DNA of 64,000 nt from an uncultured Flavobacteriaceae bacterium (GCA_947502975.1 CANNBV010000004.1:248001-312000), one strand, 5' to 3'; positions 43,801-52,091 are shown, counted from the stretch's first letter. Program-made: numbers and translations. The notes: a model not told the origin generated them from the sequence alone.

Positions 43801-44831
43801 CTGATACCAATACTACGAACGTAAGTCTTACGGAAGACGGTACAAACCTCATCCTAACGGACAGCGATAACAATACGGTAACGCTTCCATTAGCCGACTT
43901 GGCTGGATCGGCAGCAGATACTAACACCACAAATGTAAGTCTTACTGAAGATGGTACCAACCTGATACTTACGGATAGCGACAACAACACGGTAACACTT
44001 GCCTTGTCAGATTTGGCTGGAACAGATGCAGATACCAACACGACCAACGTAAGTCTTACAGAAGATGGTACAAACCTGATTCTTACAGATAGTGATAACA
44101 ACACGGTAACGCTTGCCTTAGCTGATTTAGCAGGAACGGATGCAGATACCAACACAACTAACAGTACGTTAGCCACAGTAGGTTCAAATCTTGTTCTAAC
44201 AGACAGTGATAACAACACGGTTTCAGTTGCTTTGGCGGATATTGCTTCGGGCGTTGATACCGATGATCAAACAGTAACCGACTTCAGTGTTTTAGGAAAC
44301 AACCTGAGCATTACGCTAGAAGATGGCAATACGGCAACAGTTGCATTAGCAGATATTGCTGCAGGCGTGAATACTGATGACCAGAACATCACAGACTTCA
44401 GCGTAGCTGGAGGCAACCTGAACATCACCATCGAAGATGGGAATACGCAAACTGTGCCATTAACATCGATTGCACCTACTTACACAGGTGGTAACCTGAT
44501 CAATGTTACAGGGACAACCATCAGCAAAGTGAACAACATTCAGGTGGTAGCCAATCCAACTGCTAGTCTAGATCTAGGAAGCATTCCGGAAGGAATCTAT
44601 CGTTTCGATATGAGCGTGCAAAACGTCATTAATCTTCCTGCGCCAACCAATCCAGTGGATGGGGGCGTGTATAACTTCCACTTTGTGGGAGCCAACAACG
44701 GAACCGTGACCTTCCCTGCCAGTTTTGTGAGAGAAGACGGGGTTAGCTCAGTAGGGAGTGTACTTGTTCCTGCCGGACAAATGGTGACCTTCTACTATTA
44801 TCAAGGGACTTTTTACACCATGGAGCAATAG
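40863..44831 (+). CDS. Giant surface repeat protein (second)
   Basis: About 1322 aa from the ATG at 40863 (MKYFYTYLAIVLLGTGFVSAQ signal peptide); ATGs at 40827 and 40854 extend it without a signal-peptide reason. The N-terminal module (LLLPRIALTG, GYYISDGAQWLRI) is homologous to that of the upstream gene. Three 178-aa repeats (534 bp each) follow to about 42780. Then come about fifteen 38-aa modules (114 bp each) of two kinds, DTNTTNVSLTEDGTNLILTD and DTDDQTITDFSV. The end has VNLPAPTNPVDGGVYNFHF-like strands. The Asp/Asn-rich turns could bind calcium; this is inference. No T9SS domain is visible, so the export route after the inner membrane is unclear. Confidence 0.85.
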   Translation: MKYFYTYLAIVLLGTGFVSAQTGIGTKSPNPDAMLEVNATDKGLLLPRIALTGTANAAPLGGHVAGMTVYNTATTGDVRPGYYISDGAQWLRITSVEDVIDLIDSTETVTNLVDNGDGTVTYTNEAGTAQTVDIADIITQEILNQGDIFNEIINLIEANTDVFADNGDGTFTHTSADGTVVNFDANTTTFVNNGDGTYVFTNANGDSVTVDVIADVVNNITNQGDIFNEIMQVIDAEETLTVLDSSVNDNGTPADTTDDFQELTYLDEDGVTTRINLTSIITTGETITNLVNNGDGTVTYTNEAGTAQTVDIADIITQEILNQGDIFNEIINLIEANTDVFADNGDGTFTHTSADGTVVNFDANTTTFVNNGDGTYVFTNANGDSVTVDVIADVVNNITNQGDIFNEIMQVIDAEETLTVLDSSVNDNGTPADTTDDFQELTYLDEDGVTTRINLTSIITTGETITNLVNNGDGTVTYTNEAGTAQTVDIADIITQEILNQGDIFNEIINLIEANTDVFADNGDGTFTHTSADGTVVNFDANTTTFVNNGDGTYVFTNANGDSVTVDVIADVVNNITNQGDIFNEITQVIDANETLTVLDSSVNDNGTPADTTDDFQELTYLDEDGVVTRINLSSIIATVDTDDQIITDFSVIGSSLSLSLEDGNTATVSLGDIAAGTDTNTTNVSLTEDGTNLILTDSDNNTVTLALSDLAGTDADTNTTNVSLTEDGTNLILTDSDNNTVTFPLADLAGTAADTNTTNVSLTEDGTNLILTDSDNNTVTLALSDLAGTDADNNTTNVTLATSGTDLVLTDSDNNTVTVALADIAAGVDTDDQTITDFSVTGSNLSITLEDGNTATVSLGDISAGTDTNTTNVSLTEDGTNLILTDSDNNTVTLALADLAGTDADTNTTNVTLATSGTDLVLTDSDNNAVSVALADIAAGVDTDDQTITDFSVIGSNLSLTLEDGNTATVSLGDISAGTDTNTTNVSLTEDGTNLILTDSDNNTVTLPLADLAGSAADTNTTNVSLTEDGTNLILTDSDNNTVTLALSDLAGTDADTNTTNVSLTEDGTNLILTDSDNNTVTLALADLAGTDADTNTTNSTLATVGSNLVLTDSDNNTVSVALADIASGVDTDDQTVTDFSVLGNNLSITLEDGNTATVALADIAAGVNTDDQNITDFSVAGGNLNITIEDGNTQTVPLTSIAPTYTGGNLINVTGTTISKVNNIQVVANPTASLDLGSIPEGIYRFDMSVQNVINLPAPTNPVDGGVYNFHFVGANNGTVTFPASFVREDGVSSVGSVLVPAGQMVTFYYYQGTFYTMEQ
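41188..42780 (+). repeat. Three 534-bp direct repeats inside the second giant gene
   Basis: Equivalent points recur at 41220, 41754 and 42288 (period 534 bp). Units 1 and 2 are near-identical over several hundred bases, and unit 3 differs by scattered silent changes. Each contains the NGDGT module also present in the first giant gene, so the two genes share material. Confidence 0.93.
42780..44480 (+). repeat. About fifteen 114-bp coding modules
   Basis: A 114-bp (38-aa) period is kept across two alternating module types, for example at 42909, 43023 and 43137. Protein sequence is more conserved than DNA; synonymous sites vary, unlike in the 534-bp units. Confidence 0.9.
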
Positions 44832-44851
44832 TTAGACGATAAAAAAACTAC

Positions 44852-44912
44852 GGGCGAGAGACATTGAAATCTCGGATAATAATAATAATAATAGACAAGA
44901 TTCTTCTCGCCC
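44852..44912 (+). terminator. Hairpin with a long loop and TAA microsatellite between the second giant gene and the BspA-like gene
   Basis: GGGCGAGA (44852-44859) pairs with TCTCGCCC (44905-44912), followed by TTTTT. The 45-nt loop contains GAGA...TCTC and an (ATA)n-type run of about six triplets. It may act as a partial terminator that lowers expression of downstream genes. Confidence 0.6.
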
Positions 44913-44929
44913 TTTTTAAAACTATAGAT

Positions 44930-46522
44930 ATGAATTTAAGAATCCGTTTAATCACAACATTAATACTTCTGTTTGGAGTTGTCCAGATGGGAGTGGCCCA
45001 GATGGGGAGTATGTTGCGAAACGATAGTGGAGGTGGAGCGTTTATTTCCATCTGGAATACTGCACTAACTTCAGCCGGAAGCACAGGTAATAATACGATA
45101 GAATTACCCCTACTCCTTAGCGGCGGCAACTATGCCTTCTCTGTAAATTGGGGTGATGGTACTACTGGCACGGTTACCAACAGCACGCTGACTAATAGAA
45201 CCCATGCATATAGTACTCCAGGCATCTATACCATTATTATAAGTGGAGTGATTGAAGGCTGGCGATTCGACAATGCTGGTGACCGAACAAAAATCATTGA
45301 AGTGAGCCAGTGGGGCGTATTACAAGGTGCAGGTAACGGTGCGTTTTATGGATGCGCTAACCTTGATGTTACGGCCTCAGATCAATTGAATGTTAGCGGC
45401 ATTACAGATTACTCGAATCAGTTTCGGGGCTGTGCTTCCCTAACAGGTATGCAGGTAAGTAACTGGGACCTGTCTGCAGGAACCAATTTTTCCAACCAGT
45501 TTAATGGTTGTTCTTCATTGACCACCTTGGCCGTGAGCAATTGGAACCTCTCGTCGGGAACTAACTTCTCTGGTCATTTTTCAGGATGTTCATCCCTAAC
45601 GAGCCTAGATGTGAGTAATTGGAATTTGGGCAATGGAACCGACTTTAATTCTCAGTTTCTTCTATGCTCATCATTACCTACGCTAGTCGTTAGTAATTGG
45701 GATGTGTCTTCGGGAACAAATTTTGCAGGCCAGTTCACACTTTGTTCTATAATTAACAATCTGGATGTAAGCACCTGGGATGTCTCCTCGGGGACCAACT
45801 TTACGGGCCAATTTAACCGTTGTAACGCATTAAGCACCTTAGATGTGAGTAGTTGGAATATGTCATCTGCTATACAAATCCCAGCCATGTTCAATGATTG
45901 TTTCAATATAAATGGTCTAGATGTGAGCAATTGGAATGTGTCTAACGTAGAAAATATGGGTTCTCTTTTTGAAGATTGCTCTTCCTTGTCAACTGTAGAT
46001 GTGAGTAACTGGGATGTATCCAGTGCAGAAATCTTTAGCAACATGTTTTCAGGGTGTACCAACATTAATGGTCTGGATGTAAGTGCTTGGAATGTCTCCA
46101 ATGGCGTTGGATTTAGGCAAATGTTCCGTTCATGCTCCAACCTTACCACCATTGCTCCTGCTGTAAACAACTGGGACGTCTCTTCGGGTATGAGTTTCCA
46201 TGGGATGTTTCAAGGAGCTACTGGTGTTCAAAGCCAATTAAACTTTAGCAACTGGGATGTTAGCAGCGCTGCTAGTATGAATAATTTTTGCGGAGGGATT
46301 ACATTGACCCCGGCAAATTATGCCGCAACCCTTGCCCAATTTGCACGCCCCGCTACGAGCGGTGGTCTTCTGAATACAGCCCTGCTTCCACCACCAGATC
46401 CAGGTGACCCCACACCCGGAGTTATAGGTTTTGGAAACTCACGATACCCAGCATCTGCATTCCCTGATAGAAGTTCCATTGTAGGTAGGGGTTGGACATT
46501 AACTGACGGAGGGCAATTGTAA
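44930..46522 (+). CDS. BspA-like (DUF285) leucine-rich-repeat surface protein
   Basis: About 530 aa from the ATG at 44930 (MNLRIRLITTLILLFGVVQMG signal peptide), which lies after the terminator hairpin; an in-frame ATG at 44864 would start inside the hairpin. An early domain has NWGDGTTGTV and HAYSTPGIYTI, a PKD-like pattern. Then at least ten repeats of about 25 residues of the form L.VSNWDVSS...F...F.GCSSL follow. These are the DUF285/BspA family repeats known from surface proteins of Mycoplasma and Bacteroidota, which often bind host or matrix proteins. The end has no recognisable sorting domain. Confidence 0.85.
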   Translation: MNLRIRLITTLILLFGVVQMGVAQMGSMLRNDSGGGAFISIWNTALTSAGSTGNNTIELPLLLSGGNYAFSVNWGDGTTGTVTNSTLTNRTHAYSTPGIYTIIISGVIEGWRFDNAGDRTKIIEVSQWGVLQGAGNGAFYGCANLDVTASDQLNVSGITDYSNQFRGCASLTGMQVSNWDLSAGTNFSNQFNGCSSLTTLAVSNWNLSSGTNFSGHFSGCSSLTSLDVSNWNLGNGTDFNSQFLLCSSLPTLVVSNWDVSSGTNFAGQFTLCSIINNLDVSTWDVSSGTNFTGQFNRCNALSTLDVSSWNMSSAIQIPAMFNDCFNINGLDVSNWNVSNVENMGSLFEDCSSLSTVDVSNWDVSSAEIFSNMFSGCTNINGLDVSAWNVSNGVGFRQMFRSCSNLTTIAPAVNNWDVSSGMSFHGMFQGATGVQSQLNFSNWDVSSAASMNNFCGGITLTPANYAATLAQFARPATSGGLLNTALLPPPDPGDPTPGVIGFGNSRYPASAFPDRSSIVGRGWTLTDGGQL

Positions 46523-46539
46523 CTAAAAAAATTTAAAAC

Positions 46540-47790
46540 ATGATGAAAACATATATATACTTATTGCTCTTGATACCATGTATGGCATGGTCTCAAACGG
46601 TAAATCTTGGAGACCTCTATATTCTAGCTGGAACACAGTTTTCCACCATAGGTGATCTAGATAATAAACCTACAGGAACCTTTATTAATGATGGCGAAGC
46701 CTTTATTTATGCCAACTTTAATAACGATGGTGTTGTAGATTTCGATGAAGAAGGCTTTATCCGTTTTGAGGGCTCTGCAATACAGCAGATTAGTGGTGGC
46801 AATATTTGCTATTTCTATAATGTATTGTTTGATAATGATGCGAGTAGTACGGCATCTTTCGAATTGAGCAATGAGATAAGCATTGCCAATGAAGCTCAGT
46901 TTGACGAAGGCATCATAAACAATGATGACTTTGGTGGCTTAGTGATCTTTGAAGATAATGCGTACCATACAGGCACTTACGACGGAAGTCATGTAAACGG
47001 GAGCGTTCAGAAAAATGGGGATGATAGTTTTACCTATCCCATCGGTGATTCAGAATTCTTTAGGTATGCCGCCATTTCTGCACCCGACAACGTAAACGAT
47101 GTTTTTAGTGCTAAGTATGTCTTCGAGAATCCAGTAGGTCAGACCGTCAACGGTGAGACACCAACGGCTAATGCTGCTGGCGTAATTACATTATTAGACA
47201 CTGCCGAGTTTTGGACTATAACACGAGATGCGGGTAATAGCGATGTGCTATTAACCCTTACCTGGGAAGAAAGTACAACAACTCCCGAAACCATCGCAGC
47301 CAATCCACAAAGTGCCATCCATATTGCACGCTGGGATGAAGCCCAACAAATTTGGGTCGATGAAGGCGGTGTGGTAGATATAGATAACAAGACGGTAACA
47401 ACGCCTCTTCGACTGGAAAACTATGGCATTTTTACTCTTGCTAGAGTAAATGAAAGCTTGATTATCCCAGAGGGCAACTTAGTAATATACAATGGGGTAA
47501 CACCCAACGGAGATGGTAAGAATGACTACTTCTTTATAGATGATATTACCAAACTAGCCAATAATAATGTGAAAGTTTACAACCGCTGGGGTGTAAAAGT
47601 GTTTGAAACGGATAATTACGACACCAATGGCAATGTGTTTAATGGCGATTCGCAAGGTAGACTAACTGTAAACGAAGACGAACTACTGCCTACAGGAACT
47701 TATTTCTATGTCATTGAATTCGATTATAACAACAACGGGAATACTGGTCGCTATAAAAAGGCAGGCTATCTCTATTTAACTACAGAATAA
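46540..47790 (+). CDS. Secreted protein with gliding-motility-associated (T9SS type B) C-terminal domain
   Basis: A 416-aa exported protein with a signal peptide (MKTYIYLLLLIPCMAWSQ from the ATG at 46543, or one Met earlier). The middle is beta-rich and unassigned. The last 100 residues hold the CHU_C/type B sorting domain: YNGVTPNGDGKNDYF (about 320-334), NVKVYNRWGVKVFE and the ending KKAGYLYLTTE. Type B cargo proteins are exported by T9SS and typically need a PorP/SprF protein, which is encoded by the next gene 5 bp downstream. This supports a functional pair. Confidence 0.9.
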   Translation: MMKTYIYLLLLIPCMAWSQTVNLGDLYILAGTQFSTIGDLDNKPTGTFINDGEAFIYANFNNDGVVDFDEEGFIRFEGSAIQQISGGNICYFYNVLFDNDASSTASFELSNEISIANEAQFDEGIINNDDFGGLVIFEDNAYHTGTYDGSHVNGSVQKNGDDSFTYPIGDSEFFRYAAISAPDNVNDVFSAKYVFENPVGQTVNGETPTANAAGVITLLDTAEFWTITRDAGNSDVLLTLTWEESTTTPETIAANPQSAIHIARWDEAQQIWVDEGGVVDIDNKTVTTPLRLENYGIFTLARVNESLIIPEGNLVIYNGVTPNGDGKNDYFFIDDITKLANNNVKVYNRWGVKVFETDNYDTNGNVFNGDSQGRLTVNEDELLPTGTYFYVIEFDYNNNGNTGRYKKAGYLYLTTE

Positions 47791-47795
47791 AGAAC

Positions 47796-48758
47796 ATGAA
47801 AAAATATATAATAAAAAGAATCAAGGACACCTCTGTAGTCCAGCTCTATTTGGGACTGACTATGCTGTTGCTCTGTTTGACTTCCTCATATGCACAACAG
47901 GATTCGCAATACACCCAATATATGTATAACACGCAAACTATTAACCCTGCATATGTTGGATCTAGAGGGGCACTATCCATTACTTCGCTATACCGTAACC
48001 AATGGGTAGGATTAGAAGGTGCTCCAGAGACTTTAAACTTTAGTTTGAATAAACCCATTGGCGAATCAGAACAAATTGGATTTGGGTTGAGCTTTTATAA
48101 AGATAAAATTGGTCCTGCCGATGAAAGTCTCATTACTATGGATTTTTCATATACAATTCAAATGAGTGATGAAGTCAAACTAGCATTTGGAATTAAAGGA
48201 GGTATTAATCTATTAAACGTAGATTATTCAAAATTAAACATTTTTGATCCTAGTGATGTGCTTCAGCAAAACAATATAGACAACAGATTATCGCCAGTAA
48301 TTGGAGGTGGATTATTTCTGCATAATAATAGAACTTGGTATGTTGGTTTATCTGTTCCCAATTTATTGGAGACTACCCACTTTGATGACACAACCGTATC
48401 TAATGCTTCGGAAAAAGCGGCATTTTATACCACTGCAGGCTATGTATTTGATCTTAGCTCCAATGTTAAGTTTAAACCCGCAGTATTAGGAAAGTTTGTA
48501 TCTGGCTCTCCGACTGGGGTTGATGCTTCTGGTAACTTTCTTATCAATGAGAAATTTACCATCGGTGCCGCGTATCGTTTTGATGCAGCCATTAGTGCAC
48601 TAGCCGGATTCCAAGTATCTGATAAAATTTTCATTGGCTACGCGTACGATTATGGTGTGCAAGAATTAGTGAACTACAATTCTGGTTCTCATGAAATATT
48701 CTTGCGCTTCGAGCTGGGTAAACTGGCCAAACGATTAATTACTCCTAGATTCTTTTAA
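47796..48758 (+). CDS. PorP/SprF-family outer-membrane protein
   Basis: A 320-aa protein with a signal segment (about 15-34, ending SSYAQ) and the family signature QQDSQYTQYMYNTQTINPAYVGSRG (spans about 35-59). Then come barrel strands (FGLSFYKDKIGP, KLAFGIKGGINLL, FIGYAYDYG) and a final LRFELGKL. PorP/SprF proteins occur next to genes for T9SS type B cargo and are required for attachment or export of that cargo in known cases. Here the cargo gene is directly upstream. The first 14 residues (MKKYIIKRIKDTS) are basic and unusual; a shorter start is possible. Confidence 0.92.
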   Translation: MKKYIIKRIKDTSVVQLYLGLTMLLLCLTSSYAQQDSQYTQYMYNTQTINPAYVGSRGALSITSLYRNQWVGLEGAPETLNFSLNKPIGESEQIGFGLSFYKDKIGPADESLITMDFSYTIQMSDEVKLAFGIKGGINLLNVDYSKLNIFDPSDVLQQNNIDNRLSPVIGGGLFLHNNRTWYVGLSVPNLLETTHFDDTTVSNASEKAAFYTTAGYVFDLSSNVKFKPAVLGKFVSGSPTGVDASGNFLINEKFTIGAAYRFDAAISALAGFQVSDKIFIGYAYDYGVQELVNYNSGSHEIFLRFELGKLAKRLITPRFF

Positions 48759-48768
48759 AACACAAATT

Positions 48769-50655
48769 ATGAAGTACATAAAACACATGCTTATTTGTAC
48801 AGCTTTTTGCTTTACCGGCGCCATAATGGCACAACAAAGTCAAATTAAAAAAGCGAACCAAAAATTTAAAGATTTGGCTTATATAGATGCCATAAGTATT
48901 TATGAAAATGTAGCGAACAAAGGTTATGTAGATGCAGGGTTATACCAAAAAATAGGAGACGCCTATTACTTTAATGCCGATTATGATAAAGCCGCTGTTT
49001 GGTACGGAAAATTATTTGATTTACAGCAAACCAACGACCTTGTTTATAATTTTAGATATGGGCAATCCTTGAAAGCTTCAGGGAATTATAAGAAAGCAGA
49101 CCAATACTTAGGCTCCTTTTTTAAAGCACAAGGGTTAAACTACCAAAACTCTGATATTTATTTAAATGACATAGAAAAGAATGCTAGTAAATACATAGTA
49201 AATACCTCAAAGCACAGTACTAAATATTCTGATTATCCAGCATTTTACAGGTCTGATACACTTTATGTCACTACAGCAGATTTGGCTGGAGAACTAAGCC
49301 CTTGGAATAATGAACCTACATCAAATGTATATCGGACAGAAAACACCGAACTTAAAGCTTTACAACCAGATATTAACACAAAATTTAATGAAGGCTCTAT
49401 TGCTATTACCAAAAAGGGAGATGCTATTTATTTTACACGTAATGATTACACGAATAAAAAGCTAGGTAAAGATAAAAATAGAATCACACGTTTAAAGCTA
49501 TACCGTATTCGTAAAGCGGATTCTTTATGGACCGATGAAGAAGAATTACCTTTTAGTAACAGGCATTATTCTGTTGGGCATCCTGCATTAAGCCCTGATA
49601 ATAAAACATTATACTTTGTTAGTGATATGCCAGGGAATGATGGTAAAGGTGGAACAGATATTTATAAAGTGACTATTAATGATGATGGCACATTCGGAAC
49701 AGCCACTAATCTTGCTTCGCTTAACACATTTGGTGATGAAATGTTTCCCTTTGTAGCCAATGATGGCACCTTATATTTTTCATCTGACGGACAAACATCC
49801 AATTTAGGAGGACTAGATGTGTATAGTGCATCCTTAAACCAAGATGGAAGCTATGGAAGTGTTGAAAACTTGGGAAGACCTATTAACAGCCCAACAGACG
49901 ATTTTGCATTTGTGATAAATGACAAGACCGAAGAGGGTTTTTTATCAAGTAATAGATATGGTGCCGTAAGCGATGATATTTATGCTTTTTCAAAAAACGA
50001 AAATTACAAAGCGCCATGTAACCTTAAACTAAAAGGTGTTGTTAGAAATAAAGAAACTGGAGAGGTTTTAAAGGATGTATTAATAACACTAGTAGGCCCA
50101 AACAATACACCAAAAGATCAAAAGTTATTTGAGTCTGGTTTGTATGATTATAATAATGTGGATTGTAATGAAGTAAAATTTATTAGAGCAGAAAAAAGCG
50201 GGTATTTAACCAATGAAGAAATTATAAACGCCACGGATGGTATTTTTAATAAAGACATCCTTTTAGACCCTAGAGTTATAAATACTGATGTTGGTAGTGA
50301 TATTGGGAAGTATCTAAACCCTATTTATTTTGATTTAGACAAGCATAACATACGTCCTGATGCACAAATAGAATTACAGAAGTTAGTTCAAATACTTCTA
50401 GAAAAGCCAAGTATAAAGATTGATGTGCGTTCACATACCGATAGCCGTGCCAATGATGCTTACAATATGGCATTGTCAAATCGTAGAGCGAAATCCGTTA
50501 TTGATTATTTGCTGAAAAGTGGTATTAACCGCAATCGTTTAACAGGACGAGGCTATGGCGAAAGCCAATTGGTGAATGGCTGTTCTAATGGTGTGGAATG
50601 TATGGAGGCCTCACATCAGGAAAATAGAAGAAGTGAATTTATCATAATTAAGTAA
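48769..50655 (+). CDS. OmpA-family protein with TPR and propeller (PorE-like)
   Basis: A 628-aa exported protein with signal peptide (to about 22), a TPR region (about 25-130), a PD40-type propeller (about 190-420, with HPALSPDNKTLYFVSDMPG and GTLYFSSDGQT), a carboxypeptidase-regulatory-like domain (about 425-500) and a C-terminal OmpA peptidoglycan-binding domain (about 515-628, with SHTDSRANDAYNMALSNRRA). This order is that of PorE, which anchors T9SS to peptidoglycan; many paralogues follow PorP/SprF genes. It is the last gene of the cargo-PorP-OmpA trio, with a 10-bp gap. Confidence 0.88.
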   Translation: MKYIKHMLICTAFCFTGAIMAQQSQIKKANQKFKDLAYIDAISIYENVANKGYVDAGLYQKIGDAYYFNADYDKAAVWYGKLFDLQQTNDLVYNFRYGQSLKASGNYKKADQYLGSFFKAQGLNYQNSDIYLNDIEKNASKYIVNTSKHSTKYSDYPAFYRSDTLYVTTADLAGELSPWNNEPTSNVYRTENTELKALQPDINTKFNEGSIAITKKGDAIYFTRNDYTNKKLGKDKNRITRLKLYRIRKADSLWTDEEELPFSNRHYSVGHPALSPDNKTLYFVSDMPGNDGKGGTDIYKVTINDDGTFGTATNLASLNTFGDEMFPFVANDGTLYFSSDGQTSNLGGLDVYSASLNQDGSYGSVENLGRPINSPTDDFAFVINDKTEEGFLSSNRYGAVSDDIYAFSKNENYKAPCNLKLKGVVRNKETGEVLKDVLITLVGPNNTPKDQKLFESGLYDYNNVDCNEVKFIRAEKSGYLTNEEIINATDGIFNKDILLDPRVINTDVGSDIGKYLNPIYFDLDKHNIRPDAQIELQKLVQILLEKPSIKIDVRSHTDSRANDAYNMALSNRRAKSVIDYLLKSGINRNRLTGRGYGESQLVNGCSNGVECMEASHQENRRSEFIIIK

Positions 50656-50664
50656 TTAATCTCC

Positions 50665-50732
50665 CACTTATTACAAAATAAGGACAGTTATTACTTGATA
50701 TTTTTTCAATATGTGTAATATACTGTCCTTTA
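50665..50732 (+). promoter_or_regulatory. LytTR-type sites and promoter of the OmpA gene at 50762
   Basis: CACTTATTAC (50665-50674) and CAGTTATTAC (50685-50694) start 20 bp apart. Exactly 30 nt after the second comes GTCCTTTA (50725-50732), aligned to TTACTTTG of the giant-gene promoter. The ATG is 30 bp further. A 15-bp inverted repeat (AAGGACAGTTATTAC with GTAATATACTGTCCTT, one bulge) joins the second half-site with the -7 region. Confidence 0.7.
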
Positions 50733-50761
50733 CACATTAGTAAAAATAAAACTTTAAAAAA

Positions 50762-51991
50762 ATGAAGAACATTTACTCTATTCTTAGAGCAACATTATTA
50801 TTTGCACTACTTGCAACAACTAATTTTTATGGACAATCTAATGACAAATCATGGGCATTAGAAATTGGTATTAATGCCGTTGATGTCTATCCCGTAGGAG
50901 AAAATATCCCTCAAGGTGATTATTTTGATGAATTTTTTAATCTAACCGATCATTGGAATTTTGGTCCATATCTTGAAGTTTCTAAAGGTCTATCTAAAAA
51001 TTTTACATTCAGTACTAGAATTTCCTATAACCAAATCTCAAAATGGGGCCAATTTGGAGGCATTACACCTAGTGCTAAAGTAAGTGACTTAAAATACTAT
51101 GGTTTAGATGGAATGATAAATTATTCTTTCAGTAATAAAAAACTTCAACCTTATGTTGGAATAGGTGGCGGCTATACATGGGTTGAAGAAGGAACGTACA
51201 ATACATTTTCTAACAAAAATGGCATTGATAATCTAGTAGGCGCTGGCACCTTAAATGGAGCATTAGGTCTAAAATATAAAGTCTCAAACCGTACGAGCAT
51301 TAATCTTCAAACTAGATATAAGCATGCTTTTAAAGATTATTTAGCTAAGCATTGGCAGCATTCTATAGGTGTAATATTCAACTTTAGCAAAAAAGAAAAA
51401 ATGCCAAAAGAAGAAGTGCCTGTTGATAGCGACGGTGACGGTATAACAGATGCTCAAGATAGTTGCCCTAACAAATCTGGTTTAAAAGCCTTTAATGGAT
51501 GTCCTGACAGTGACGGCGATGGTATCCCTGACCATAAAGATAAATGTCCTAATGTAAAGGGAACTGATAATGGCTGTCCTAAACAAGAAATAAAAAAACC
51601 TGTTGTTCCTACTAAACCAAAAGAAGAAAAACATTATCCGTTCTCAAATAGTAAAACCGTATACTTTGATTATAAGAGTTCTGATTTATCTAATGATACG
51701 AAGGCTACATTAAATATGATTATAAAGGCTGCCAAAGCAGGACATTCATATAGAATAAGTGTTGAAGGACACACTGATAGTGTAGGAAGTGACAACTATA
51801 ACTATAACCTGGCCTTAAGTAGAGCTAATCGTGTGAAACAATATCTTGTTTCACACGGACTTTCTAAAACTTCTATAGTTGCAAATAGTTCAGGAGAAAC
51901 TAAACCTATATCTGATAACTCTACTAATAGCGGAAGAGCCAAAAACAGAAGGGTTGAAGTAAATATTACAGGAGAAAAAAATAAGAAATAA
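50762..51991 (+). CDS. OmpA-family outer-membrane protein with TSP3 repeats
   Basis: A 409-aa protein. After a signal peptide (about 1-24, ending NFYGQ) it has an N-terminal eight-strand barrel (about 28-215). Thrombospondin type 3 calcium-binding repeats follow (DSDGDGITDAQDSCP and DSDGDGIPDHKDKCP, about 222-272), then a Pro/Lys linker and a C-terminal OmpA domain (about 295-405; VEGHTDSVGSDNYNYNLALSRA). It ties the outer membrane to peptidoglycan. It shares the promoter layout of the giant repeat gene, so both probably respond to the same LytTR regulator. A terminator follows. Confidence 0.9.
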   Translation: MKNIYSILRATLLFALLATTNFYGQSNDKSWALEIGINAVDVYPVGENIPQGDYFDEFFNLTDHWNFGPYLEVSKGLSKNFTFSTRISYNQISKWGQFGGITPSAKVSDLKYYGLDGMINYSFSNKKLQPYVGIGGGYTWVEEGTYNTFSNKNGIDNLVGAGTLNGALGLKYKVSNRTSINLQTRYKHAFKDYLAKHWQHSIGVIFNFSKKEKMPKEEVPVDSDGDGITDAQDSCPNKSGLKAFNGCPDSDGDGIPDHKDKCPNVKGTDNGCPKQEIKKPVVPTKPKEEKHYPFSNSKTVYFDYKSSDLSNDTKATLNMIIKAAKAGHSYRISVEGHTDSVGSDNYNYNLALSRANRVKQYLVSHGLSKTSIVANSSGETKPISDNSTNSGRAKNRRVEVNITGEKNKK

Positions 51992-52022
51992 AGATAGCTT
52001 ACCAATATTATTTATTGTAACG

Positions 52023-52057
52023 AAAGGCATGGAAACTTAAGAAGTTCCATGCCTTTT
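52023..52057. terminator. Rho-independent terminator after the OmpA gene
   Basis: AAAGGCATGGAA / TTCCATGCCTTT with a 10-nt loop and a following T. Perfect 12-bp stem. Confidence 0.9.
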
Positions 52058-52091
52058 GCTTTACATAGCTTTAGCTAACTCTTTTTATTAG

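Noticed and set aside
41225-44218. Long minus-strand frames (up to 285 codons) inside the second giant gene
   Set aside because: Low-complexity products rich in Ser, Val and Leu that copy the repeat period; shadows of the sense gene.
38530-44480. CRISPR-like regular repeats
   Set aside because: Repeats are contiguous, in frame and protein-coding, with no unique spacers and no cas genes.
38053-44831. Prophage tail-fibre genes
   Set aside because: Fibre-like modules occur, but no capsid, terminase, portal, baseplate or integrase genes are in the window; signal peptides and context point to surface proteins.
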